Notes under the pieces: generated by a model
What the model saw: only the letters and a program-made list of their open reading frames with translations
What the model was told of the DNA's origin: nothing
The model's database searches: none
Source of the DNA: Planctomycetota bacterium
GTDB taxonomy: Bacteria > Planctomycetota > J058 > J103
Direction: 5' to 3'
DNA: 64,000 nt
NCBI GenBank assembly: GCA_026004615.1
Contig: BPJM01000003.1
Location: 186,001-250,000 of the forward strand
Part shown: piece after piece, positions 55,801-63,566 of the stretch
How the letters are laid out: the number at the start of each line of letters is the position of its first letter
How positions within the stretch are numbered: the first letter of the stretch is position 1
Program-made: the position numbers and the translations under genes

Positions 55801-57731
55801 CCTCGCCCCTGCGCTCGGCGGCACCGGGCGGCGGGGTGTTCAGCGAGTTCGAGCGCTACCGGCAGATCTACGGGCTGAGCGCCGGCGAGGAGGTCGCGTT
55901 CAAGCAGCTCCAGCACAACGGCTTCGCGGGCTTCGGCGTCGACCTGCCGCTGGGCTCGCACCTGCTGCTGTACCGGGCCCAGCATATCGAGGGGCCGTGG
56001 CACGGCGGGGGGTTCTTCCCCGATCCGCAGGCGCCGCCGATCGACGTCGAGCTGGACACGCTGCTGCGCGATCTGGCGCAGACCCAACCGGCGGCGAACG
56101 CGCACGCCTTCGCCTTCGCCGCCCATCCCGACTCGGGGATGCTCGGCTGGGCGGACGACAAGTGGCGGCTGGCGCTCGGGCTCGATCCGGCGCTGCGCAC
56201 CATGGCGCACGTGCATCCGAACCCGCCCGGCTTCGTGTTCAAGGGATTGCAGGTCTGGAACGGCCGCGGGCACCGGGCGCTCGCCCCCAGTGGGATCGAT
56301 TTCGACGACCTCAATCCGTTCGCCGACCCCGTCTGGCAGCACGGCAACCAGGACTGGGATCGCCCGGTGGCGACCAACCTGGTCGCCTGGCACCGCGCGA
56401 TCGCGGCCAATCTCCGCTACAGCTTCGTGCACCTGCCCGAGCTGGTGTTCGTGCGCAAGGTGCTGGGGGTCGCCGGCTCCGATGCCCACGGCGACTTCAA
56501 CTACTCGGTCAGCCGGCTGGCGACGCCCATCCCGTTCAACTTCACCTTCAGCGTCGATTCGAGCTGGTTCGGCTGCGCGCGCACCTATGTCTTCACCCAG
56601 GGCATCGCGCTCGCGGATGCCGGCGAGCGGCTGGTGCGCGCCCTGGCGGGCGGGCGCTCGGTGCTGACCGACGGGCCGCTGCTCGCCTTCACCATCGATG
56701 CGGAGGGCCGTTTCGACAGCAGCGATCTGCGCTGGCACGACCAGCTCGATCAGGCGGCGGACGACGATGGCCTCATGGGTGGGCACGGCGCGTTCGACGG
56801 TGGCGGTACGGTGCTGGTGGTGCGCGACAACCCGCACGTGCACCTGCGCTACCGCTACGAGGAGCTGCCGGAGGCAGGTTCCAACGGCGGCCGCATCGAG
56901 GCGATCCACATCTACAAGGACGAGCCGCACGCGCCCAACCCCACGCGCTCGCGCGGGCGCTTCGAGCAGCCGTTGAGCGTGGGCAAGCTCGCGCCTGCGG
57001 GTCCGGGCCAGTGGCTGAGCGAGCGGCTGGATCCGGCCGAGGAAGGGCTGGTGCGCGAGCCGAGCGCGTTCTCGCTCGGAGCGTTCACCGGGGGCGATCC
57101 CGACACGGTCGTGCTCGGGATCGAGGAGCGGCGCTGCTACACCAACCCCATCTGGGCGCTGCCGGTGGCGGTGAGCGTGCAGGCCAGCCCCGCGCAGAGC
57201 GAGCTGCCGCCCGGCGCGCTGCGGATCGTGCTGGAGTTCCCGGTGAGCATGGATCCGACGGGAGGGGTGGTGGAGGTCAAGGAGCTGGATGCGAACGGGC
57301 AATCGAGCGGCCGCGCGGATCCGCCGCTCGCCACCCTGCAAGCCACCTGGAGCAGCGCGGGCGGGGTGCGGGATGCACGGCTGGAGCTCACCAACCCGCA
57401 GTCGATCCCGACCACGGGCCCCGAGTATCCCGCGCCCGGGCGCAAGAGCTTCGTCGTCTACTTCCGCGAGCCGCCGCGCGACGCGTTCGGCAACGCGCTC
57501 AATCCGCTGGCGTTCACCTTCGAGGTGGCGTGGGGCGGGCCCGGTGGCAGCACCGCCTCGCCGCAGAGCGGGCGCCGCGGCGGGGGCTCCGGGGGCGGCT
57601 GTGCGCTCGGCCGCGACGCCGGCGCCAGCGCCCGCGGCACGGCGCTCAAGACCGCCCAGGCCGCCTGGTGGCCGCTCGTGCTCGCGCTGCTGGCGCTCGT
57701 GAGCCTGCGCCGGCGCCGGGGGCGCGCCTGA
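52896..57731 (+). CDS. Secreted subtilisin-PHP fusion protein with C-terminal sorting-type tail
   Basis: A 1611-residue protein from GTG 52896. A signal peptide (RIAVALGVLAAAAPARA) and a propeptide-like region precede an S8 subtilase with intact residues: Asp222 (AVLDTGIDAGH), His257 (DNGHGTALAG), Asn349 (AAAGNEN) and Ser413 (GGSSAAVAHAAG). Two CARDB-like beta domains (about 475-700) follow, then a PHP metal-phosphoesterase-like domain with all motifs intact: DAHLH (890-894), TDHN (944-947), His1077 and GSDAH (1195-1198). The C-terminus has GGGSGGGCALG (Cys1569), a hydrophobic helix and RRRRGR, a MYXO/JDVT-CTERM-like sorting signal. Peptidase cleavage plus phospho- or nucleotide-processing is inferred. 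Confidence 0.85.
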   Translation: MSQGRALRAGGRAAAWRTTGSGLRIAVALGVLAAAAPARAAPPGGEQLVLPARTGGALAPPVRLAAGGRSDACGCCTGTPLTPYGRFLHAIRQCERVRHQVVRVERAGAPAHEAVRGQALLRLAPGVEPAAFARARGLELVRAVAALRACVVARPGADPAALAGELAAAPEVEHASPNWVARTLATVPNDDMYHAQRARRALGLEDAWDITRGAGVQLAVLDTGIDAGHADLQGALAAGGWHDVLAGSPQPYDDNGHGTALAGIIAARFQNLFGTAGVAPEASLLAIKVADAAGAASFGDLIAGLDEATRRGVPIIVIALGAPLGDPLLEAALKRALDAGALVLAAAGNENLEVPLYPAAYPGVLAVGGSAGSGAAEPAFVTCLGPAVALLAPAEDVLTTLPGNVWGFAGGSSAAVAHAAGIAALALAQSPGLDRARLSQVLRYGSEPVPALDGLEEVYPARRVHALRALERAQPGHIDVAVDGLWVAPARPAPGGAARVRARVRNEGNAALGTVTLRARYLDGGRSVEIGVVQLAGLQIGEQREVSFSWRQTPPAGSYPVEVAADPVPGETELGDNVRQRAVTIAAGALPDVRLAFLQVRPDLDRGRVEVEAWVRNLGPAALADVDVSFVANGQPWTVIRIPQLEVGGEARLLALWPLPQVVPELVAFEARVARQPGELSVFDNAGEARARLGTPATRPLQALYQQSNGVDLILDAPYRLGPQRPYLPVLVFCPSKADRSTSTYVTIERARLWYRDAPSPSGGSPGTLLYEDTHGAPPAHAAPGLELLDEDGALLVRGGAPSLDLFNDEELRLNGRYNLLRLPRAALGVAGPPPSALTRYLEGRLEWAFHRRLLWVFRITRHGSHRKVLSVVFGPTDLPRLPGEGQYYDAHLHTIAEWHHNSPLQLTAPRKNYGGPLPMLNEAAAAIGFVPDPSQVKDRVAITDHNTFYNTSVGDPNHPDVRPPFGPTSPLRSAAPGGGVFSEFERYRQIYGLSAGEEVAFKQLQHNGFAGFGVDLPLGSHLLLYRAQHIEGPWHGGGFFPDPQAPPIDVELDTLLRDLAQTQPAANAHAFAFAAHPDSGMLGWADDKWRLALGLDPALRTMAHVHPNPPGFVFKGLQVWNGRGHRALAPSGIDFDDLNPFADPVWQHGNQDWDRPVATNLVAWHRAIAANLRYSFVHLPELVFVRKVLGVAGSDAHGDFNYSVSRLATPIPFNFTFSVDSSWFGCARTYVFTQGIALADAGERLVRALAGGRSVLTDGPLLAFTIDAEGRFDSSDLRWHDQLDQAADDDGLMGGHGAFDGGGTVLVVRDNPHVHLRYRYEELPEAGSNGGRIEAIHIYKDEPHAPNPTRSRGRFEQPLSVGKLAPAGPGQWLSERLDPAEEGLVREPSAFSLGAFTGGDPDTVVLGIEERRCYTNPIWALPVAVSVQASPAQSELPPGALRIVLEFPVSMDPTGGVVEVKELDANGQSSGRADPPLATLQATWSSAGGVRDARLELTNPQSIPTTGPEYPAPGRKSFVVYFREPPRDAFGNALNPLAFTFEVAWGGPGGSTASPQSGRRGGGSGGGCALGRDAGASARGTALKTAQAAWWPLVLALLALVSLRRRRGRA

Positions 57732-58234
57732 AGCGCGGCGCGCCGGGCCGTATCCACACGCCGCGGCCAGGAGCGAGGGGCTGCACCCGATCCGCCCTGC
57801 TCGTGCGGGCCGGCTCGCCGCTGTAGCCTCGCGCCGGCGGCCGACGAGCGGCGGTGCCATCCGCCGCGCGCCGCGGTGGAGGAACGGCGAGGAGCACCGC
57901 GCGATGACGCGGCGCGGCAATCCCGAAACCCATTAAGTACGACGCATTTCCTTGTGTGCTGGGGGATTTCGCCGCCGCCGGGATTGACACGGATGACAGA
58001 ACGGATACAATGCCTGCGTGCCGGCGGTGGCTGTCGGGGTGGGGAGAGAGTGGCGACCGGCGCCGGGAGCGGCGGCGCGGTCGCAGCCCGCCAGCCGGCT
58101 CAGGCCAGGGTGGCCCGCCGGCCAGCCGATCGATCGACGATCCGCCAGCGGGAGGGTGTGAGGATCAGCCAGCTTCGCAGCAGCCACGACCGGACGCGGA
58201 TCGGCGCACGGTGCCCGGAGGGGAGAGGGAGCCT
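57732..58234. other. 503-base intergenic region with promoter and long leader
   Basis: No protein gene is supported here. The first part (57740-57930) shows nothing clear. At about 57930-57965 the sequence becomes unusually AT-rich for this genome (ATTAAGTACGACGCATTTCC), just upstream of a near-consensus promoter at 57984-58011. The remaining 217 bases would be the untranslated leader of the zinc-ribbon gene, GC-rich with CCGGCGCCGG and CGATCGATCG palindromes, and could hold a regulatory RNA structure or a separate small RNA. Confidence 0.55.
57984..58011 (+). promoter_or_regulatory. Near-consensus sigma-70 promoter upstream of the zinc-ribbon gene
   Basis: Perfect TTGACA (57984-57989) and TACAAT (58006-58011) with 16-base spacing; the strongest promoter sequence in the window. 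Transcription from about 58018 leaves a 217-base leader before ATG 58235. Confidence 0.75.
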
Positions 58235-58384
58235 ATGCTCTGCGAGAAGTGCGGCGCCACGATGATCTTCGATTACCAGGTCGAGGAGCGCAAGGTGCTG
58301 TTCAAGCTCTGGAACTGCGAGTGCGGCCACCGCTACCTGGAGCGCAAGAACCTCAGGCGCCTGGATCGGACCATGGCCAGATGA
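58235..58384 (+). CDS. 49-residue zinc-ribbon microprotein
   Basis: Begins at ATG 58235 after a GGAGGGGAGAGGGAG purine run. It opens MLCEKCGATMIF, and WNCECGHRYLE follows at 27-37; Cys3, Cys6, Cys28 and Cys30 form a CxxC/CxC zinc site. The C-terminus is basic (RKNLRRLDRTMAR), so it may bind nucleic acid or the transcription/translation machinery. The strong promoter with a long leader and a perfect palindrome downstream mark it as a discrete expressed unit. No specific family recognised; similar small zinc-ribbon proteins are usually regulators or ribosome/RNAP accessories. Confidence 0.75.
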   Translation: MLCEKCGATMIFDYQVEERKVLFKLWNCECGHRYLERKNLRRLDRTMAR

Positions 58385-58426
58385 GGCGCGCGTAGCTGGC
58401 GAAACCACGTGTCGGAACGCCGATGG

Positions 58427-58458
58427 GCGGCCGGGATCGAGCGCTCGATCCCGGCCGC
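58427..58458. terminator. Perfect 32-base palindrome, likely bidirectional terminator
   Basis: The two 16-base arms (left arm GCGGCCGGGATCGAGC) are exact reverse complements, forming a stem of about 14 pairs with a 4-base loop. It lies 42 bases after the zinc-ribbon gene and 33 bases before the end of the convergent SH3 gene. Only scattered T follow, so it may rely partly on the stem or also serve as a protein-binding site. Confidence 0.6.
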
Positions 58459-58491
58459 TGTGCTTTCACCGCCCGTGCGCCGGCGGTGCCC

Positions 58492-59391
58492 TCATGGCTT
58501 GAGCGCCTCCTCCAGCCGCCGCATCCGGCGGCGGTAGTCCTCCTGCAGGCGCAGCGCGATCTGGACCCGGCGGATCCCCGCCTCGGCCGCCTCCCGCACC
58601 GCCGCGAGCTGCGCCTGCTCGCGCGCGCGCTCGAACAGCTGCAGCGCCGGCCCGAAGTCCATGGCATCGAGGTCGGGTTTGTCCAGCTCCGCCAGATACA
58701 GCGCGTTCGCCCGCGCGAGCAGTTCGGCCGGCGAGGCTGAAGGCTCGGGGCTGGCGGCGGGCGAGGGGGCCGGGGCGCGGCCGGCCTCACCTGCCGGCGC
58801 GTCGCCGGCCGCGCCGGCACGGGCGGGGGCGGCCGCGGTGGGCGGGGTGTCCTCGAGCGCGAGCAGCTCGCCGTGCACGTACAGCCGCGCCCCCGGCGGC
58901 GCCTCGATGCGTACCCATTCCGGCCCTGCCTCGCTGACCCGCACCAGCTGGCCCTGTTGCAGCTGCGCGATCACGCTCGAGCGCAGATCGGGGCGGGCGC
59001 GCACGTTCACCCGGTCCTTGCGCGCGAGCGCCACTCCGCCCTCGCGCAGCTCGAGCAGCGCCGCGCTCACGAACGCCGGCACCGGCCGCTCGGGGCGTAC
59101 GCAGTACCAGCCGAAGCTGCTGCCCAGGATCTCGACCCGGCTGCCGCGCTCCAGCTGCCCCACCGCCTCGTAGGCGATCGAGGGGCCGGCACGCAGGTTG
59201 ACCTGCTCGCCGGTCACCACCCCGAAGCGCGCGGCGGACGGCAGCCGGGCAGCGGCGCCGTCCTGGGGCGGTGCCGGCAGCTGCGCTGGCGGCGGCGGGG
59301 CGGCTGGTGCCTGCGCGTGTGCCACCCCCGCGACGGCGAGCCACCCCAACCCGGCGCGCAGCGTCCAGACCCATGCGGTCTTCATGGCCAT
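58492..59391 (-). CDS. Exported protein with two bacterial SH3 domains and C-terminal coiled coil
   Basis: A 299-residue periplasmic protein. ATG 59391 has AGGGA about eight bases upstream; ATG 59385 is an in-frame alternative. The signal peptide ends near residue 26 (VAGVAHAQ). A Pro/Ala linker leads to SH3 domain 1 (GEQVNLRAGPSIAYEAVGQLE, about 57-110) and SH3 domain 2 (DRVNVRARPDLRSSVIAQL, about 120-175), both with the typical VNLRxGP opening. An Ala/Pro-rich linker is followed by charged helices (LDAMDFGPALQLFERAREQA; EDYRRRMRRLEEALKP). SH3b domains often bind peptidoglycan or proteins at the envelope. It is convergent with the zinc-ribbon gene. Confidence 0.85.
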   Translation of the reverse strand: MAMKTAWVWTLRAGLGWLAVAGVAHAQAPAAPPPPAQLPAPPQDGAAARLPSAARFGVVTGEQVNLRAGPSIAYEAVGQLERGSRVEILGSSFGWYCVRPERPVPAFVSAALLELREGGVALARKDRVNVRARPDLRSSVIAQLQQGQLVRVSEAGPEWVRIEAPPGARLYVHGELLALEDTPPTAAAPARAGAAGDAPAGEAGRAPAPSPAASPEPSASPAELLARANALYLAELDKPDLDAMDFGPALQLFERAREQAQLAAVREAAEAGIRRVQIALRLQEDYRRRMRRLEEALKP

Positions 59392-59618
59392 CGATCTGCT
59401 CCCTCGTTCGAACACCGCAGCGGCGAGCCGGCACCGCTCGCGCGCGGTCCCCGCGGCAGCAGACCTGGACGGCCCGGTGCCGCCGGCGCTACCATGCGGC
59501 ACGCTGAACCGGCGGCGCCGCGCGCGCGTCCAAGGCTGCTGCCGGCGCGCGAGATCCGCTGCGCGGTCGCCTCCAGCTGTCTAGATCGGATCGGTGGCGG
59601 AGAATCGTTAACCCCGGC

Positions 59619-62075
59619 ATGCCGAGCCCGTGCTGCCCAGCCAGCCCCTGCTGCGAGCGGCCGTACCGGCGGTGGCGCCCTTGGAGCCAGCGGCGGCGTT
59701 GCCCCTGCCAGCACTTGCCGCGCCGGCCGGCGGCGGGCGCAGCCGGGGGCCTACTCGCGGCGGGGCTGGTGCTGTTCGCTGCCTGCGCCGGGCCCGAGGC
59801 CGCCCGCGAGCACGAACACGAGGGGCTCCGCCTGCTCGCAGCCGGCAGGGCGGCCGAGGCGCGTGCGGAGCTGGAGCGCGCGCTGGAGCTCGATCCGGGG
59901 CTGTTGCGGGCCGCGGTGCTGCTCGCCGAGATGTACGAGCGCGGCGGCCAGACCGAGCGCGCCCTGGCGGTGCTGCAGGCGCTGGTCGAGGCGGAGCCGG
60001 ACCTCGGCCTGGGGCTGGTGCGGCTGGCCGAGCTGTACACCCGGCTGGGCCTGGACGAGCAGGCGCTGGCGCTGTACGAGCGCGCGGGCGCGATGGGGCT
60101 CGCGCTCGCCTACGTGCGCGCGCACCGGATCCACCGGCGCCGGGGGGCGGCTCGGCTGGCCGAGCAGGCACTGCTCAAGGCGCTGGCGCTGCACCCGACC
60201 TATCCCGAGGCGCTCTACGAGCTGGCGCGCCTGTACGACGAGCACGGCGCGCCCCAGGCGCGTGCGGCCTGGGAGCGCTACGCCGCGGTGGCGGCGGGGC
60301 TCGAGCCCGAGGCGGCGCGGCTCGCCGAGGCGCAGGCGCGGCTGTTGCGCCTGGGCGCGGATCTCGAGCCCCCCGTGGCCCGGGCGCTGCTCGCCAGCGC
60401 GCGCGAGCTGTTGCGCCCGCCGGCCGGCGGCCGGCTCGATCCGGGCGGTGCGGCGCGCTGGTCCGGCCAGCCGCCGGCGGAGCTCATGCGGCTGTTTCCA
60501 GGGCGGGTGATCGTGAGCGTGTACGCCGAGCTGCCAGGCGCCGCGATGCCGCCGCTGCGCGGAGTCGGCCGCGGCGAGACGCTCGCGGAGGGCCTGCTCG
60601 CAGCGGTGCAGCAGGCGCGCGAACAGCGCACCTATGCGCTGCTGTTCGCGCCGCGGCTGGCCCAGACGCGGCTGCGGGTGGAGCTGGAGGCGGCCCCCCC
60701 GCTGCCGATCGCCGCGGACGGCCGCGCCGCGGCCGGCGGCGCTGCCGACGAGCCCGCGCCGCCGGGCTTCGTGCCGGGGCGCCACGGGGTGGAGCTGCGG
60801 CTCGCCGACGGGCGCACGGCGCTGCTGACCGCGGCCGATCTGGCCGATCGCGGGCTCGCCGAACTGGGCGCGGCGCTGCGGGCGCTGGCCGCGGAGCTGG
60901 CGCTGGGGGCGGAGGGCTGGCGGCAGGGCCAGCTGTTCGCGATCGAGACCGCCGGCTATCTCGAGCGGACGGCCGGCGCGGCGGCGCGCGGCGCCAGCGG
61001 GCGGGACGAGCAGGGCGAGCGCGCCAGGGGGCCGGCCGCGGCTGCGGACAGCGCGGTGGTGCAGCTGGAAGGCGGGCTGGTGGTGCGCCCGCCGGCGGAT
61101 CGCGCCGCGGTGCGCGCGGCTGCCGCGGCCGCCGCCACGCACCTGGCGGCGAGCCTCGGCCGCGAGGGGTGGCTGGTGGCGGGCTACGATCCGGTCGCCG
61201 ATCGGCCGCTGGAGGGGGCGCTGTCCGGGCCCGCCCAGTGGCGGGCCGTGGCGGCGCTCGCGCAGGCGGCGCGGGTGCTCGAAGAGCGCCGGCTGGAGGA
61301 CGCCGCGCACGTGCTGCAGGCGGCGCTGCGCGCCGGCGCGCCGGCGGGCTCGGACCTCGAGGTGCTGGCGGAGCGGGCGCTGGCGGCGCTGGCGTGCGGC
61401 GAGGCGGAACAAGCCGCCGCGCTCGGCCGCGCGCTCGCCGCGCGGGCCGCCGCCGCTGCGAGCGCTCCGCCTGCCCCCCAGCCGCCAGGGGGGCAGGCCG
61501 CGGCGGCGGAGCTGCCGCCGCGGCTGGTGCGGGCGGCCGCCGCGCTCGCCGCCGCCGCCCCGCCCGGGCTCGAGACCGCCCCGCTCCTGGCGCTGGTGGA
61601 CGCGCAGCTCGCCCGCACCCTCGAGCAGGTGCGCGCGGCCGCGCCGGCCGGAGCCGCGCCGCTCGCAGCCGATCTGTTGGCCGCGGCGGCGCTGCGGGCG
61701 CCGCACACCCAGGCGGCGCAGGAGCTGCTCGCGGTTGGGCGGGCGCAGCTGCGCGCGCCGGCGCCCCCGTCCCCGGCCCGCCCGGTGGCGCTCGAACGGC
61801 TGGAGGCGCTGCTCGCGGTGCACACCGGCGGGGCGGACGATCCGCCCTGGCTGGGCCAGGCGCTCCAGCAGGCGGCGAGCGAACTGCTCATGCTCCAGCT
61901 CGACGAGCTGGCGCTGTATCCCTTCGCGGCGCGCCAGGCGGTGCGCGGCGCGCTGCGCACCGCGCCGCTCGATCCCACGGTGCGCAACGAGCTGGTTGCG
62001 CGCGCGGTCCAGGCGCTGCTCCAGGCCGAACCCCTCGTGCCCGAGCGCCAGCTCCGTTTCGCACCCGCGCGCTAG
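59619..62075 (+). CDS. TPR-repeat lipoprotein with unassigned C-terminal half
   Basis: An 818-residue protein from ATG 59619. The lipobox LFAAC places lipid-modified Cys56 after an unusually long, Cys/Arg-rich N-terminus; TTG 59715 would give a normal 23-residue lipoprotein signal and is a serious alternative. Residues about 60-230 are TPRs (EGLRLLAAGRAAEARAELER; GLDEQALALYERAG; YPEALYELARLYDEHG). The middle (about 285-450) is an alpha/beta region (GRVIVSVYAELPG...GETLAEGLLAAV; RLRVELEAAPPLPI) vaguely like AMMECR1-type folds. The last third is Ala-rich helix. It is probably an outer-membrane or periplasmic scaffold. Its stop TAG is shared in a CTAG with the convergent kelch gene. Confidence 0.78.
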   Translation: MPSPCCPASPCCERPYRRWRPWSQRRRCPCQHLPRRPAAGAAGGLLAAGLVLFAACAGPEAAREHEHEGLRLLAAGRAAEARAELERALELDPGLLRAAVLLAEMYERGGQTERALAVLQALVEAEPDLGLGLVRLAELYTRLGLDEQALALYERAGAMGLALAYVRAHRIHRRRGAARLAEQALLKALALHPTYPEALYELARLYDEHGAPQARAAWERYAAVAAGLEPEAARLAEAQARLLRLGADLEPPVARALLASARELLRPPAGGRLDPGGAARWSGQPPAELMRLFPGRVIVSVYAELPGAAMPPLRGVGRGETLAEGLLAAVQQAREQRTYALLFAPRLAQTRLRVELEAAPPLPIAADGRAAAGGAADEPAPPGFVPGRHGVELRLADGRTALLTAADLADRGLAELGAALRALAAELALGAEGWRQGQLFAIETAGYLERTAGAAARGASGRDEQGERARGPAAAADSAVVQLEGGLVVRPPADRAAVRAAAAAAATHLAASLGREGWLVAGYDPVADRPLEGALSGPAQWRAVAALAQAARVLEERRLEDAAHVLQAALRAGAPAGSDLEVLAERALAALACGEAEQAAALGRALAARAAAAASAPPAPQPPGGQAAAAELPPRLVRAAAALAAAAPPGLETAPLLALVDAQLARTLEQVRAAAPAGAAPLAADLLAAAALRAPHTQAAQELLAVGRAQLRAPAPPSPARPVALERLEALLAVHTGGADDPPWLGQALQQAASELLMLQLDELALYPFAARQAVRGALRTAPLDPTVRNELVARAVQALLQAEPLVPERQLRFAPAR

Positions 62076-63421
62076 GGGGTGATGATCTCGGCGCCGCGCA
62101 CGCTGTTGAGCCAGCCGTTGATGCCGCCGGTCACCAGCACCGTGCCGTCCGCGAGCGTGCACGCGGCGTCCATAGCCCGCTCCTGCTGCAGCTGCGAGCG
62201 GCTGACCGCCAGCACGTCCGGGTCCGCCGGGTCGTAGACCAGCCGCCACAGATCCGCAACCGGGTCGCTGTCGATGAAGTCCGCGGTGAACACCCCGCGC
62301 CCGTCGAAGAACAGCGAGCCGAAGCCGCCCGCCACCACCACCGTCCTGCCGTCGCCGGCCGCCGCCGCGGCGTGGAAGAACACCACGTCCCCGAGGTCGA
62401 CGTTGGACTTGAGCGAGACCACGTTCGGGGCGGAGCCCACGCCGTTGTCCGCGAGCGTGAAGACATCGGCGCGATCGAGGTGGTACTGGCGGAAGCCGAA
62501 GATGTTCTCCTCGATCTCGCCCAGCCCTCCGACCTCGACGATGGCATCGTCGCCGAGCACGCCCGGGGTGCCGTTGTCCACGTACGTGCTGGTGTGGTAC
62601 TGGCGTGCGATGAGAGCTGCGGTGGGACCGAGCACGTACACGCTCAGATCCTGGAGATCGATCGCGTTCGCCTGCGCGAGCACATCGCCGTCGTTGCGGC
62701 CGCCGGTCAGCAGCAGCCAGCCCGCCCGCAGGTTGGGCACGAACAGCAGCTGGTGGTTGTAGCGCTTGAGGAGCGGATCGGGTCCGGCACTGCTCGCGGT
62801 GATGGTCGCGCTCAGGGTGCGCCCGTCGGGCGCGTAGATGAACACCTCGGCGCGCGCGTCGTTGTCCTCGTCGCGGCCGCCGGCGAACGCCACCCGCCCG
62901 TCGGGCAGCGCCACCGCCCGCAAATCGAGCCGCTCGCCCCCCAGCGGCTCCACCACCTCCACCGTGCCGGGATCGCCCCCCGGCCCGTCGAGCGCGATGC
63001 GGACCGCGGTGCGGCGGGCGGCGCGGAACGGCCGGAACTCATCCCGCAGGTTGGTGATGCCGCCGGCGATCAGCAGGTAGTCATCGCTGGGATCGCCGGG
63101 CGTACCGGCGTCGGAGACCGCCCCGGCGCCGAAGGCGAAGCCGAGCGGCCCGGCGCTCAGCCCCGGCGCGAAGGCCCCGCTCGTGGGATCGAACAGCTCC
63201 AGGCGCTCGGGGAACTCCACGTCGTCTCCGCACTCGGTGCGGCGCACCCCGCCGATGATCGCCACCCGCCCGTTGGGCAGCGCCAGCTGCAGGTGGCCGT
63301 AGCGACCCGCGCGCAGATCGATCCCCGTCTTGCCCTGGCTGCCCTCGCACCGATCGACGCGGCAGCCGCCCGCACAGACCGCGATGAGCGCTGGGAGCAG
63401 CGCCAGGATCCGGGCTCGCAT
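62072..63421 (-). CDS. Kelch-type seven-bladed beta-propeller lipoprotein
   Basis: A 449-residue lipoprotein. ATG 63421 has GGAGGT six bases upstream. The signal peptide ends CAGGC, with Cys20 lipidated. Seven evenly spaced propeller strands end in double Gly: RVAIIGG, YLLIAGG, RVAFAGG, WLLLTGG, AIVEVGG, TVVVAGG and TVLVTGG, fitting a seven-bladed kelch/galactose-oxidase-like propeller. No catalytic residues can be assigned; such proteins bind ligands or partners at the cell surface. Four bases overlap with the convergent TPR lipoprotein gene at the stop codons. High confidence in fold, none in ligand. Confidence 0.88.
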   Translation of the reverse strand: MRARILALLPALIAVCAGGCRVDRCEGSQGKTGIDLRAGRYGHLQLALPNGRVAIIGGVRRTECGDDVEFPERLELFDPTSGAFAPGLSAGPLGFAFGAGAVSDAGTPGDPSDDYLLIAGGITNLRDEFRPFRAARRTAVRIALDGPGGDPGTVEVVEPLGGERLDLRAVALPDGRVAFAGGRDEDNDARAEVFIYAPDGRTLSATITASSAGPDPLLKRYNHQLLFVPNLRAGWLLLTGGRNDGDVLAQANAIDLQDLSVYVLGPTAALIARQYHTSTYVDNGTPGVLGDDAIVEVGGLGEIEENIFGFRQYHLDRADVFTLADNGVGSAPNVVSLKSNVDLGDVVFFHAAAAAGDGRTVVVAGGFGSLFFDGRGVFTADFIDSDPVADLWRLVYDPADPDVLAVSRSQLQQERAMDAACTLADGTVLVTGGINGWLNSVRGAEIITP

Positions 63422-63566
63422 GCCAGCACCTCCCTCCCCCTGGTCCAACCGCACCGTGCATCGCCGGGACGCGCGAGCACCCCCCGGTATTCGACCGCGT
63501 TCGCCCTCGCCGGCGCTCGTCCGGCTAGCCCGCGCGGGCGGTGGCGAACCGTCCTCGTGCTGACCC

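Noticed and set aside
52782-57920. A minus-strand open frame of over 1700 codons opposite the subtilase-PHP gene
   Set aside because: It is the GC-skew shadow of the true gene: the plus strand has full catalytic motifs, signal peptide and ribosome site, while the antisense product is His/Arg/Gln-rich with no domain.
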